Shown here: positions 9,603 to 16,459 of the stretch, one piece after another
Numbering within the stretch: the first letter of the stretch is position 1
Layout of the letters: every line of letters starts with the position of its first letter
Assembly (NCBI RefSeq): GCF_029893635.1
Contig: NZ_JARXYR010000002.1
Span: forward strand, 3,571,001 to 3,635,000
Source: Variovorax sp. TBS-050B
Lineage (GTDB): Bacteria; Pseudomonadota; Gammaproteobacteria; Burkholderiales; Burkholderiaceae_C
Direction of reading: 5' to 3'
Length of the DNA stretch: 64,000 bases
Position numbers and translations under genes: made by a program
Notes under the pieces: generated by a model
What the model was told of the DNA's origin: nothing
Seen by the model: only the letters and a program-made list of their open reading frames with translations
The model's database searches: none

Positions 9603-10481
9603 TCAGTTCGCCAGCACCGCCACCAGCAGGTCGGCCAGCCTGCGACCGGCGCTGCGGTCTTCGTCCAGCGTCGGGTTGTAGATCGCGATCTCCAGTCCGA
9701 CCGCCTTGCCGCTCTCCAGCGCCGCGCGCAGCACCGTCTCGAGTTCGTCCCAGCCCAGCCCGCCCGGCACGCGGAAATCGACGGCCGGCATGATCGCGTC
9801 GTCGAGCACGTCGGCGTCCAGGTGGATGAAGAAGCCGTCGAGCGCCGGCCGGCTCAGATGCGCCACCGCCGCGCGTGCGCCCGCAGCGATGCCCATGGCG
9901 CGGATCGCGGGCAGGTCGATCGTCTTCAGTTCGGGCGGCGGCATCTGGCTGCCGGCCTCTTCCTGGTCCTCGTGATCGCGGTAGCCGAAGGCCACCGTGT
10001 CCTCCGCCCGGACCAGCGGCGCGCGCCCCTCGATGTTCGTCAGCAGCGCGGGCCCGTGGCCCGTCGCCCAGGCCAGGTCCATCGAAGCGCCTTCGCCTTT
10101 GGGCTCGGCCTCGGGCTGGAAGAAATCGGCATTGCCGTCGATGAAGAGCAGCCCGTAGCGCCCACGCCGCCGCAGCGCGAGCATCGGCCCCAGCAGGATC
10201 GTGCAGTCGCCGCCCAGCACGAGCGGGAACTCCCCGGCATCCAGCACCGCCGCCACCGCATCGGCCAGCCTGGGCGACCAGCTCGCGATCGCTGGCGCAT
10301 TGAGCACGCCGGTGCCGGGGTCTGGCCCGGGCTGCTTCGAGGGCACCTGCAAGCGGCCCGCATGGCGTGCGCCGATCCGCTCGGCGAGCCCGAATTCCAG
10401 CAGCCGGGCGGGCAGTTGCTCGACGCCTTCGGTGGCGAGGCCGAGCGAGGAGGGGGCTTCGATGATTGCACAATCGGGCAT
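9603..10481 (-). CDS. Arginase/agmatinase/formiminoglutamase-fold protein
   Basis: A 292-residue member of the ureohydrolase superfamily, whose enzymes cleave guanidino groups using a dimanganese centre. The fold motifs are present: PLVLGGDCTILLG, LLFIDGNADFF and FFIHLDADVLDD. The usual first ligand block GGDHS reads GGDCT and DAHxD reads DGNAD, so two metal-binding histidines are replaced by Cys and Asn; HLDADVLDD is intact. Activity on arginine or agmatine is therefore uncertain. It is convergent with the MmcB-like gene and monocistronic by spacing. Confidence 0.8.
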   Translation of the reverse strand: MPDCAIIEAPSSLGLATEGVEQLPARLLEFGLAERIGARHAGRLQVPSKQPGPDPGTGVLNAPAIASWSPRLADAVAAVLDAGEFPLVLGGDCTILLGPMLALRRRGRYGLLFIDGNADFFQPEAEPKGEGASMDLAWATGHGPALLTNIEGRAPLVRAEDTVAFGYRDHEDQEEAGSQMPPPELKTIDLPAIRAMGIAAGARAAVAHLSRPALDGFFIHLDADVLDDAIMPAVDFRVPGGLGWDELETVLRAALESGKAVGLEIAIYNPTLDEDRSAGRRLADLLVAVLAN

Positions 10482-10635
10482 GGCTGAACGAACCTCCGAT
10501 GGCCTCTTGACGTCCGTTTCAGCTTAGCACGCGGGTCTGCGGGCAGCGCCGTCCCATGCGGGCATCCGGGTCATGGGTTGACGCCGCGCTGCGACCCTGC
10601 CGTGCCGTTCGCACGGTGCGGGTGCGGCCTCTTCT

Positions 10636-11574
10636 TCAGAGCACCAGCTGCTTGCCGAAGCCCTGGATCGCCGCGTAGGTGGCGGTGAACACGCCCGTCG
10701 ACAGCCGCTCTTTCAGCTGCGTGGGCGACAGCCCCGAGAACGCGCGCACCGAACGGCACATGTGGCTCTGGTCGGTGTAGCCCGCATCGAGCGCCAGCGC
10801 CGCGCCCGGTGCGTCGGCCGCCAGTCCCGTCACCGTGCGCTGGAAGCGTTCGACGCCCACGTGGCGCGATCGCGAGAGGCCGTGCTCGCGCAGGAAGGGC
10901 CGCTCGCGCTGGCGCTGCGACAGCAGCGGGTCCGGGCCGTGGCCGCGGTCGTGCTGCGGCGGCTGGTGCTGCTGCTGCTGCTGCGATAGCGCGCGCGCCG
11001 CATGCGCCTCGCGCGCCAGCTCGCGCAGCCATTGCTCCAGCACCTCGATGCGGCCCTGCGCCCCCGCCGCCGCGCGCATCGCCGACTGCAGTGCCGCGCG
11101 GCGCCCGGCCGGCACCACGTCGCCCAGGCCGAGGCGCCGGTCGGTCAGCGCCTGCGCCTCCACGCCGAACACCGCATGCAGCCAGCGCGGATCGAGCAGC
11201 CCCAGCGTCGCCGTCACCTCGCGCGAGACCGCATAGCCCGCCGCCCGCGTCGCCACCCCCGTGAGCGCGAGCACCGGCGCGGCGCGGTCGTCCTTGTCGC
11301 TCGCGATCTCGCCGCCCGTCGTGACGCTCAGCACCACCACGTTGGCCGGCAGCGTGTGGCCCTGCCAGTCGGCCGCCGCATCCATGCGCCCGCTCACGTC
11401 CAGCACCGACACCAGGCCGGGCAGCGCGCGCGGCCCCGCCGGCTTGCGGGTGCGGATTTCCAGCGCCGCCGCGCGCGCATGTCGTTTTCGTTCAAGACCG
11501 TGCGGCGTGCGCGCGGTAGCTTCCGTCGCTTTGACTGGAATCTCGGAGCGAGCGTGAGAGCGATTGGAATTCAT
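10636..11574 (-). CDS. AraC-family transcriptional regulator
   Basis: The C-terminal third is an AraC double helix-turn-helix: LSQRQRERPFLREHGLSRSR, then ALDAGYTDQSHMCRSVRAF and a final LSPTQLKERL, which is characteristic. An N-terminal ligand-binding half includes PANVVVLSVTTGG and a glutamine-rich linker (QQQQQHQ) just before the DNA-binding domain. The start is uncertain: the ATG at 11574 would overlap the start of the divergent dehydrogenase by 21 nt; a GTG at 11412 (VSVLDVSGRM) would leave a normal divergent promoter region and fits family length better. It probably regulates the neighbouring MDR enzyme. Confidence 0.8.
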   Translation of the reverse strand: MNSNRSHARSEIPVKATEATARTPHGLERKRHARAAALEIRTRKPAGPRALPGLVSVLDVSGRMDAAADWQGHTLPANVVVLSVTTGGEIASDKDDRAAPVLALTGVATRAAGYAVSREVTATLGLLDPRWLHAVFGVEAQALTDRRLGLGDVVPAGRRAALQSAMRAAAGAQGRIEVLEQWLRELAREAHAARALSQQQQQHQPPQHDRGHGPDPLLSQRQRERPFLREHGLSRSRHVGVERFQRTVTGLAADAPGAALALDAGYTDQSHMCRSVRAFSGLSPTQLKERLSTGVFTATYAAIQGFGKQLVL

Positions 11575-12549
11575 CGGCATGGAACGGTCTCGGAACTGCA
11601 GCAGCTGGAACTCCCGGTGCCGCGGCCCGGGCCGCACGAGGTGCGCGTGCGCGTGGTCTGCAGCAGCGTCAACCCCGCGGACATCCGCGCGCGCCGGCCC
11701 TCGGCCGAGCGCGTGATCGAGCGGCGCTTTCCGCTCGTGCTGGGCTACGACGTCTCGGGCGTGGTCGAGCGCGTGGGCGAGTTTGTCACAGGCTTCGCGC
11801 CCGGCGACGAGGTCTTCGGCTCGCCCAGCCTCACGGGCCAGCACGGCGCCAACGCCGAGCAGGTGCTCGTCGACCACCGCTCGCTGCAGCGCAAGCCGCC
11901 CGAGCTTTCGCATGCCGAGGCCGCCGCGCTCTCGCTCGCCGGCGTGACCGCGCTCGAATGCCTGGAGCGCGCCCTGGCCATCACGCCCGCGCGCCGCTTG
12001 CTCGTGCATGCGGGCGCGGGCGGCGTCGGCCACCTGCAGCTGCAGTTCGCGCGCGCCCTCGGCCTGCGCGCCTGGGCCACCGCCGGCTCGCCCGAAACCA
12101 TCGAGGCCTGCCGCCGCCACGGCGCCGAGCGCGTCATCGACTACCGCCGCGAGGACTTCGTCGCCCTCTGCCGCGAAGAGGCCGGCCCGCACGGCATGCC
12201 GATCATCATGGACAACGTCGGCGGCGAAGTCTTCACCCGCTCCATGGAGGCGCTCGCGCCGCTCGGCACCCTGGTCTCCATCGTGCCCACCGCCGTGCCC
12301 GTGGCCGGCCAGCTCTTTCCCAAGGCCGCCACGCTCGTGCACCACGTCATGGGCGCCGCGTCGATGTGGGGCATCGAGCACAGCCAGGGCCGCGCCCTCG
12401 GCCGCGTCGTCGAGATGGCGCTACGCCACGGCATCCGCCCGCACATCAGCCAGCGCTGGCCCGTGCGCGACCTCGCGCTTGCGCATCGGCAGATCGAGGG
12501 CGGGCACACGATCGGCAAGGTCGTCATCGACGTGGAAGGCGGCTGGTAG
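11554..12549 (+). CDS. Zinc-independent MDR oxidoreductase (quinone reductase-like)
   Basis: A 331-residue medium-chain dehydrogenase/reductase: an N-terminal GroES-like half (VCSSVNPADIRARRP, LGYDVSGVVERVG) and a Rossmann half with LVHAGAGGVGHLQLQFARALG binding NADPH. The catalytic-zinc cysteines of alcohol dehydrogenases are absent, as in quinone oxidoreductases. The GTG at 11554 was chosen because GGAG lies 5 nt upstream and homology starts at VRAIGIHRHG. It is divergent from the AraC gene and convergent with the 2H phosphoesterase gene (12 nt between stops). Confidence 0.87.
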   Translation: MRAIGIHRHGTVSELQQLELPVPRPGPHEVRVRVVCSSVNPADIRARRPSAERVIERRFPLVLGYDVSGVVERVGEFVTGFAPGDEVFGSPSLTGQHGANAEQVLVDHRSLQRKPPELSHAEAAALSLAGVTALECLERALAITPARRLLVHAGAGGVGHLQLQFARALGLRAWATAGSPETIEACRRHGAERVIDYRREDFVALCREEAGPHGMPIIMDNVGGEVFTRSMEALAPLGTLVSIVPTAVPVAGQLFPKAATLVHHVMGAASMWGIEHSQGRALGRVVEMALRHGIRPHISQRWPVRDLALAHRQIEGGHTIGKVVIDVEGGW

Positions 12550-12561
12550 CCGCCGCGCCGC

Positions 12562-13149
12562 TCATGCGCGGTGCGCGGCTGCGAGCGGGTACGCGGCCAG
12601 CGGCTCGTGCAGGTAGGGCGGCGCGCGGTGCGAGCGCACGAGCCTGAACTCGCGCACCTGCCAGCGGATCGGCGCGAGCGTGGGCGGGCGCGCGGCGTGG
12701 GCGCTCTCGCGCGCGATGGTCACGTGCGGATTCCAGGCCGGGCGCGCTGCCATGAGGCCGATGCTGCGCACCGCGCGCAGGATGCCTTCATGCAATGCGT
12801 GCAGCGCTTCGTGCTCGGCGGGTTGAACGACGGAGACGTCGTTGTTCCAGGTGCGCGAGGTGTTCAGCGCGAGTTCGAAGGAATGCTGCGTCGGCGTATT
12901 CGCGAGGGCTTCGCGCAGGCGCTCTTCGGCCGTGCTGTCTTCTTCTTTTTCTACGAGGTCGAGCAGCGTGAGATGAAGGCGGTCCAGCCGCGGCAAGTAG
13001 TGACCGCGCGGCCACAGCCATTGGGCGCGGTGCGCCTGGATCGCGGCCTGCACTGCAGGGCCGGGGAAGAGGGCGATCAGGAGGTGCGGGCGATTTCGTT
13101 CTTCTTCAGCCTGCCAAGCCGCGTCGAGGGCAATGCTTTGCTCGAACAT
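12562..13149 (-). CDS. 2H phosphoesterase, 2'-5' RNA ligase family
   Basis: A 195-residue protein with the paired HxT motifs of the 2H phosphoesterase fold: HLTLL (His59, Thr61) and HVTIA (His142, Thr144), which line one active site and act on 2'-5' or cyclic phosphodiester bonds in RNA or nucleotides. RPHLLIALFPG near the N-terminus is the usual first strand. Its start is 27 nt after the stop of the small gene at 13177, which itself sits behind a LexA box, so this enzyme is probably DNA-damage induced. Substrate unknown. Confidence 0.82.
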   Translation of the reverse strand: MFEQSIALDAAWQAEEERNRPHLLIALFPGPAVQAAIQAHRAQWLWPRGHYLPRLDRLHLTLLDLVEKEEDSTAEERLREALANTPTQHSFELALNTSRTWNNDVSVVQPAEHEALHALHEGILRAVRSIGLMAARPAWNPHVTIARESAHAARPPTLAPIRWQVREFRLVRSHRAPPYLHEPLAAYPLAAAHRA

Positions 13150-13176
13150 GCTGCACGCGCGCGGACCGCTGCTTGC

Positions 13177-13416
13177 TCACTCGGCCGGCGGCCACCACTG
13201 CATCGCCGTGGTGCGGATCACGCGCGCGGCCTCGACCCGGAGGTCGCAGGGCTGGAGCTTCTTGCTGCCTTTGTCCGCAGCGACGCGGAACGGCCAGGTC
13301 GAAAGCCGCGCGGCCGCATGCGCGCGCGGGAGCTGGCGAAGCAGCGGCGATGAGAAGAACAGGATCCGCGCAGAAGGAGGAGAAGAAGAGGGCGCCGGCG
13401 GGGTGGCGGTGGTCAT
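13177..13416 (-). CDS. Small LexA-controlled protein of unknown function
   Basis: A 79-residue protein starting MTTATPPAPSSS, with an unstructured Pro/Ser/Thr N-terminus and a more conserved-looking second half (ARILFFSSPLLRQLP, DLRVEAARVIRTTAMQWWPPAE). AAGG lies about 9 nt before the ATG. A perfect LexA box sits 50 nt upstream, and the 2H phosphoesterase follows after 27 nt, so the two appear to form an SOS-induced operon. I do not recognise the family; it has no signal peptide, transmembrane segment or known motif. Coding status is supported by promoter, ribosome site and operon context, not by homology. Confidence 0.6.
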   Translation of the reverse strand: MTTATPPAPSSSPPSARILFFSSPLLRQLPRAHAAARLSTWPFRVAADKGSKKLQPCDLRVEAARVIRTTAMQWWPPAE

Positions 13417-13466
13417 GGTGTCGCCTTGAATGTTGCTCTTGGAGACGACGTATTCTAGCAATAATA

Positions 13467-13482
13467 CTGTATGAAAGTACAG
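13467..13482 (-). promoter_or_regulatory. LexA (SOS) box
   Basis: CTGTATGAAAGTACAG matches CTGT-N8-ACAG exactly and lies 50 nt upstream of the small gene at 13416. No gene starts on the other side, so it should control the small protein and 2H phosphoesterase pair. The GC-poor island begins immediately beyond it. Confidence 0.88.
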
Positions 13483-13668
13483 TGTAATGATGCGGCCAAG
13501 GTCGTCTTAGTGCCACGTGCGGGTTCTCACAACCCTACATGGGAAGGCCAAACGTCTGCACCGTGCTCCCAAAGGAGAGGTCCAAGGTCGTGTAGGTGCT
13601 AAATCGCGAGAACAGATTTAGTGTTGAATGGGGAGAAAACCTGCTTAATTGACAGCTGCTAATAGTAC

Positions 13669-15435
13669 TCAACGGCAAAATACGATGCGATCGATATTTT
13701 CATTATCGAATACAAGGTGCTTGTCTGAAAGATTTTCGTAGTATGTCTTGTAACGGAGCTCGACAAATTTGAATCCTTGGGCAACTGAATGAACCTGCCT
13801 AGGATTGGACGCTAAACGCACAAGTAAGCTTAGAACTGAGTCTAAGTAGTCGTGCGTATGTTCTATTAGCATTTTTGTGTAGCGAGGCGTTACGCCGCTA
13901 TGCACAATGATATTTCTAGTTCTATAAATTCTACGGATCTGCCACTCTAAGCGCTGGCTATGTGCATCCAATGCAGCGCGTACCGAGTTGGCTGATGAGA
14001 GCATCTGCTTGAAATAGTTGAATCGATCTCGCAAAAGATGAAAATCCTTGAATGAATCTTCAAGACGACGTCTAGGAACCTCGAACTCGGGCAATGCTGC
14101 AAGCCGCACCAGTCGATCAGTGAACTTCTTGCCAGAGATTGTTTTAAACACTTTTCTAGTGAAATCCGCGTTCCAGTAAAGAAGATCCTTGACAAGGTTA
14201 TTTATGAGTCGCTCGATGTAGCAATAATTTAAGAACGGGATCAAGCATTTGGTAATGTGCTCGATATTGGAGGTGTCGTCTGACTTCGACTCAGAAGGCA
14301 CTAATGATTCTAGTGCAATCCAAAGGTTCAAAATTTGATTTTCATCTGCGTTACTGCGAACCGCCAGAGCATGGAGTTCCGCGCTCCGGATGAATTTCGA
14401 AAAGGATTCTCGTTCCAAAGAAAAATTGTTGGCAAACTCTTGGAGACGTCGGCTGGCTACGGTCTCAAGTAAATCGGTGCATTTTTGCATCGAATTCGTC
14501 GGCTCGGAAATTGTATAGTGCTGCTCAGCATTTTTTTCATATACAACACACTCCGGTAACCACGATGAGCGTTCGCGATGGTGGAAGAGCGTCAGGAGCG
14601 TAGCGGTAAGATTCAAAAGGCGTTCCGCAACGGTTCGTGCTGAATAAGGATCGGGTGCACGCACGTCGCGAACTACGGCTGACAAGCTCCCATCGTTTGA
14701 ACTAAAGGAGCCAGGAAGCTTCAAATGACCCAGATCATCTGGCAAGGTGCGATGGACCGTCATCTTCAGCTCGGAAAAGGCAGGTATGGCATGTTCGAAG
14801 ATTTTGTCGACTCGAAAGACGACCACATACTCATTGGCCCCGCCGGAGAAGAGCTTGAAAAACTCGTTTAGCGTCTCTGGCCCCGTCACCCGTCCCGGGC
14901 CATAGTGAAATGTTTGCCGCGCTTTTTCCTCCAAAAACCTGCTGCTTAAACCAATCGCTGTGAGCGCCGTGATGTAGGTTCTTGTTAATCGGCGAAGCCG
15001 ACCGTAGGGCGCACCTGCGCGAACTGCCTCTAGCAGAAGCTCTTCGTTTCTCTGGCGATACTTTTCCGAACGAAGCTGGACAGCGAGAAGCTCGAGTGCG
15101 ATTTGAAGTTCCTTATGGGAGATTTTTGGATTCTTTAGCGTAGGGAGAAATGCTGCTGTTGGGAGAGGCACTAAAGACTGAGCAACAGGATCTCGTTCAA
15201 AGTTGCTGGCCAGTTCAGCGGCCACATGTGCAACATTGGGAGCCTTGATGTTTCCTGCCTCTACATCTGAAATTGTGGAAATAGCCTCTTGGCAAAGCAA
15301 CCCTGTATGCATTACGGATGCTTTGTACGTGTCGAGAGAGTACTCGAAGAGCATCTCGTCAATAAGTTGAACTACAAAAAGCAGAGCCGGGGTTTTTGCC
15401 GCGTCATCCCATTTTGTTAATTTTCGGAAACGCAT
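13669..15435 (-). CDS. Large HEPN-domain (Apea-like) protein of a GC-poor island
   Basis: A 588-residue protein with about 45% GC against roughly 70% around it. The C-terminal third has the features of an Apea-like HEPN domain: LWIALESLVPSESK near residue 373 and IRRIYRTRNIIVHSG near 505, containing the R-x4-H ribonuclease signature (R-N-I-I-V-H). HEPN proteins of this type are commonly RNA-cleaving parts of phage-defence or toxin systems. The N-terminal 370 residues are helical and unrecognised. No clear Shine-Dalgarno sequence precedes the ATG; the gene starts 44 nt after the repeat-protein gene and may be co-transcribed with it. The HEPN call is from motifs; a defence role is inference. 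Confidence 0.65.
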   Translation of the reverse strand: MRFRKLTKWDDAAKTPALLFVVQLIDEMLFEYSLDTYKASVMHTGLLCQEAISTISDVEAGNIKAPNVAHVAAELASNFERDPVAQSLVPLPTAAFLPTLKNPKISHKELQIALELLAVQLRSEKYRQRNEELLLEAVRAGAPYGRLRRLTRTYITALTAIGLSSRFLEEKARQTFHYGPGRVTGPETLNEFFKLFSGGANEYVVVFRVDKIFEHAIPAFSELKMTVHRTLPDDLGHLKLPGSFSSNDGSLSAVVRDVRAPDPYSARTVAERLLNLTATLLTLFHHRERSSWLPECVVYEKNAEQHYTISEPTNSMQKCTDLLETVASRRLQEFANNFSLERESFSKFIRSAELHALAVRSNADENQILNLWIALESLVPSESKSDDTSNIEHITKCLIPFLNYCYIERLINNLVKDLLYWNADFTRKVFKTISGKKFTDRLVRLAALPEFEVPRRRLEDSFKDFHLLRDRFNYFKQMLSSANSVRAALDAHSQRLEWQIRRIYRTRNIIVHSGVTPRYTKMLIEHTHDYLDSVLSLLVRLASNPRQVHSVAQGFKFVELRYKTYYENLSDKHLVFDNENIDRIVFCR

Positions 15436-15479
15436 AGGCTACGATGTAGTTGAAGCTATATGGAGCAATGTAGACATTG

Positions 15480-16004
15480 CTAGCAGTCTAGGCCATTCTG
15501 GTTCGCGCGTTCCCTCGCGGCAGAACCCTCCGGTTCAACATAACTGCCGTGTGCACCCAGGAATGATCCTTCAGGGTGATATTTTCCGTCCATTCCCAGA
15601 AATGCCCCAGGAAGATGGTACTGATGATCGGCGCCTAAAAAGGATCCTTGGGCATGGAAGCGACCATCGTTCCCAAGGAAACTGTTTTGGGGGTGGTATT
15701 TGCCATCGGACCCTAGGAATGCGCCCGGAGGATGGTACTTTCCATCGACTCCAACAAATGATCCGGCGGGGTGGTACTTTCCGTCGACTCCTACAAAGTG
15801 CCCACTTGGGTGGTACTTTCCGTCGGCCCCGGCGAACTCCCCCGCCCGATGATATTTGCCATCAGTTCCAACGAATGATCCAGATGGATGGTACTTGCCG
15901 TCTATGCCAGCAAAATAGCCGGCAGGATGATACTTACCATCTATACCGAGAAAGGAGCCTGCAGGGTGGTACTTGCCGTCAACGCCCAGAAACTTACTTG
16001 CCAT
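15480..16004 (-). CDS. Protein built from twelve 13-residue DGKYHP repeats
   Basis: A 174-residue protein. After MAS it consists almost wholly of a tandem 13-residue unit, consensus G-S-F-L-G-x-D-G-K-Y-H-P-A, repeated twelve times; the Asp-Gly-Lys-Tyr-His-Pro core is nearly invariant in units 1-8 and 11 and decays in 9, 10 and 12 (for example DGRFHAQ, DHQYHLP, HGSYVEP). A short charged tail (AARERANQNGLDC) follows. The regular turn-plus-aromatic pattern suggests a small beta-solenoid or stacked-hairpin fold. No signal peptide. An upstream in-frame GTG at 16052 is a possible alternative start. I do not recognise the family. It precedes the HEPN gene by 44 nt. Confidence 0.7.
   Translation of the reverse strand: MASKFLGVDGKYHPAGSFLGIDGKYHPAGYFAGIDGKYHPSGSFVGTDGKYHRAGEFAGADGKYHPSGHFVGVDGKYHPAGSFVGVDGKYHPPGAFLGSDGKYHPQNSFLGNDGRFHAQGSFLGADHQYHLPGAFLGMDGKYHPEGSFLGAHGSYVEPEGSAARERANQNGLDC
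15528..15995 (-). repeat. Tandem array of twelve 39-nt coding repeats
   Basis: Twelve in-frame 39-nt units encode the 13-residue repeat protein. Units differ mostly at the residue after FLG or FVG and in silent positions, so the array is diverged and under protein-level constraint instead of freshly expanded. Spacing is constant with no spacers, which excludes a CRISPR array. Confidence 0.85.
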
Positions 16005-16096
16005 TTGGATTAACGGTCGGAAAAAGAATGTAATTGTGCGATGCTCTCCCACTTTTTTGTTACTTGGCAGTCCAGGGATTTCGCCTAGGCATTTGA

Positions 16097-16198
16097 ACTC
16101 TTGACAAGTACCAGAAGCGCGAACTGCCAGAGTGGAAGAATTCTCCTTTGGAGAGTCGCATGGTGCTGTCGTGTCTGGTCTATCGGATGGCGCATTGA
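16097..16198 (+). pseudogene. Decayed 3' end of a gene, paralogous to the fragment at 16246
   Basis: An open fragment translating to TLDKYQKRELPEWKNSPLES followed by RMVLSCLVYRMAH and a stop. It closely matches the second fragment (EAYEKRERPDWKNSPIESRM). There is an in-frame stop directly upstream and no start, so this is a gene remnant. The family is not recognised. It marks the edge of the GC-poor island. Confidence 0.5.
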
Positions 16199-16428
16199 CG
16201 GGCTGGAGAACACGTTGACGCCGGGCGATGAGCGCGTCGCCATGAGGGGCAAAATCCGAGCTGCGCCTTTCAGGTGATGCGCTCGAGCAGACGCAGGAGT
16301 GGGGCTGGACGGCGTATGGCTACCAGACGGTCGAAGCCTATGAAAAGCGTGAACGGCCGGACTGGAAGAACTCGCCGATCGAGAGCCGCATGGTGCTGAC
16401 GTGTTCGGTCGATCGATTGGAGAAGTGA
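16199..16428 (+). pseudogene. Decayed, frameshifted C-terminal gene fragment, second paralogous copy
   Basis: From 16246 the sequence reads LRLSGDALEQTQEWGWTAYG, then EAYEKRERPDWKNSPIESRM and a final VLTCSVDRLEK and stop. Just upstream another frame reads GLENTLTPGDERVAMRGKI, which appears to belong to the same protein, so a one-base shift near 16250 separates the two. No start codon or ribosome site is present. With the fragment at 16097 it suggests two tandem paralogues that were truncated, perhaps when the island inserted. Confidence 0.5.
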
Positions 16429-16459
16429 TTGCCGTTTTCGATTGACCGCCCACTGCTCG

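Noticed and set aside
15528..15995. Regular 39-nt repeats suggestive of a CRISPR array.
   Set aside because: Units are contiguous with no spacers, stay in frame and encode a conserved 13-residue motif.
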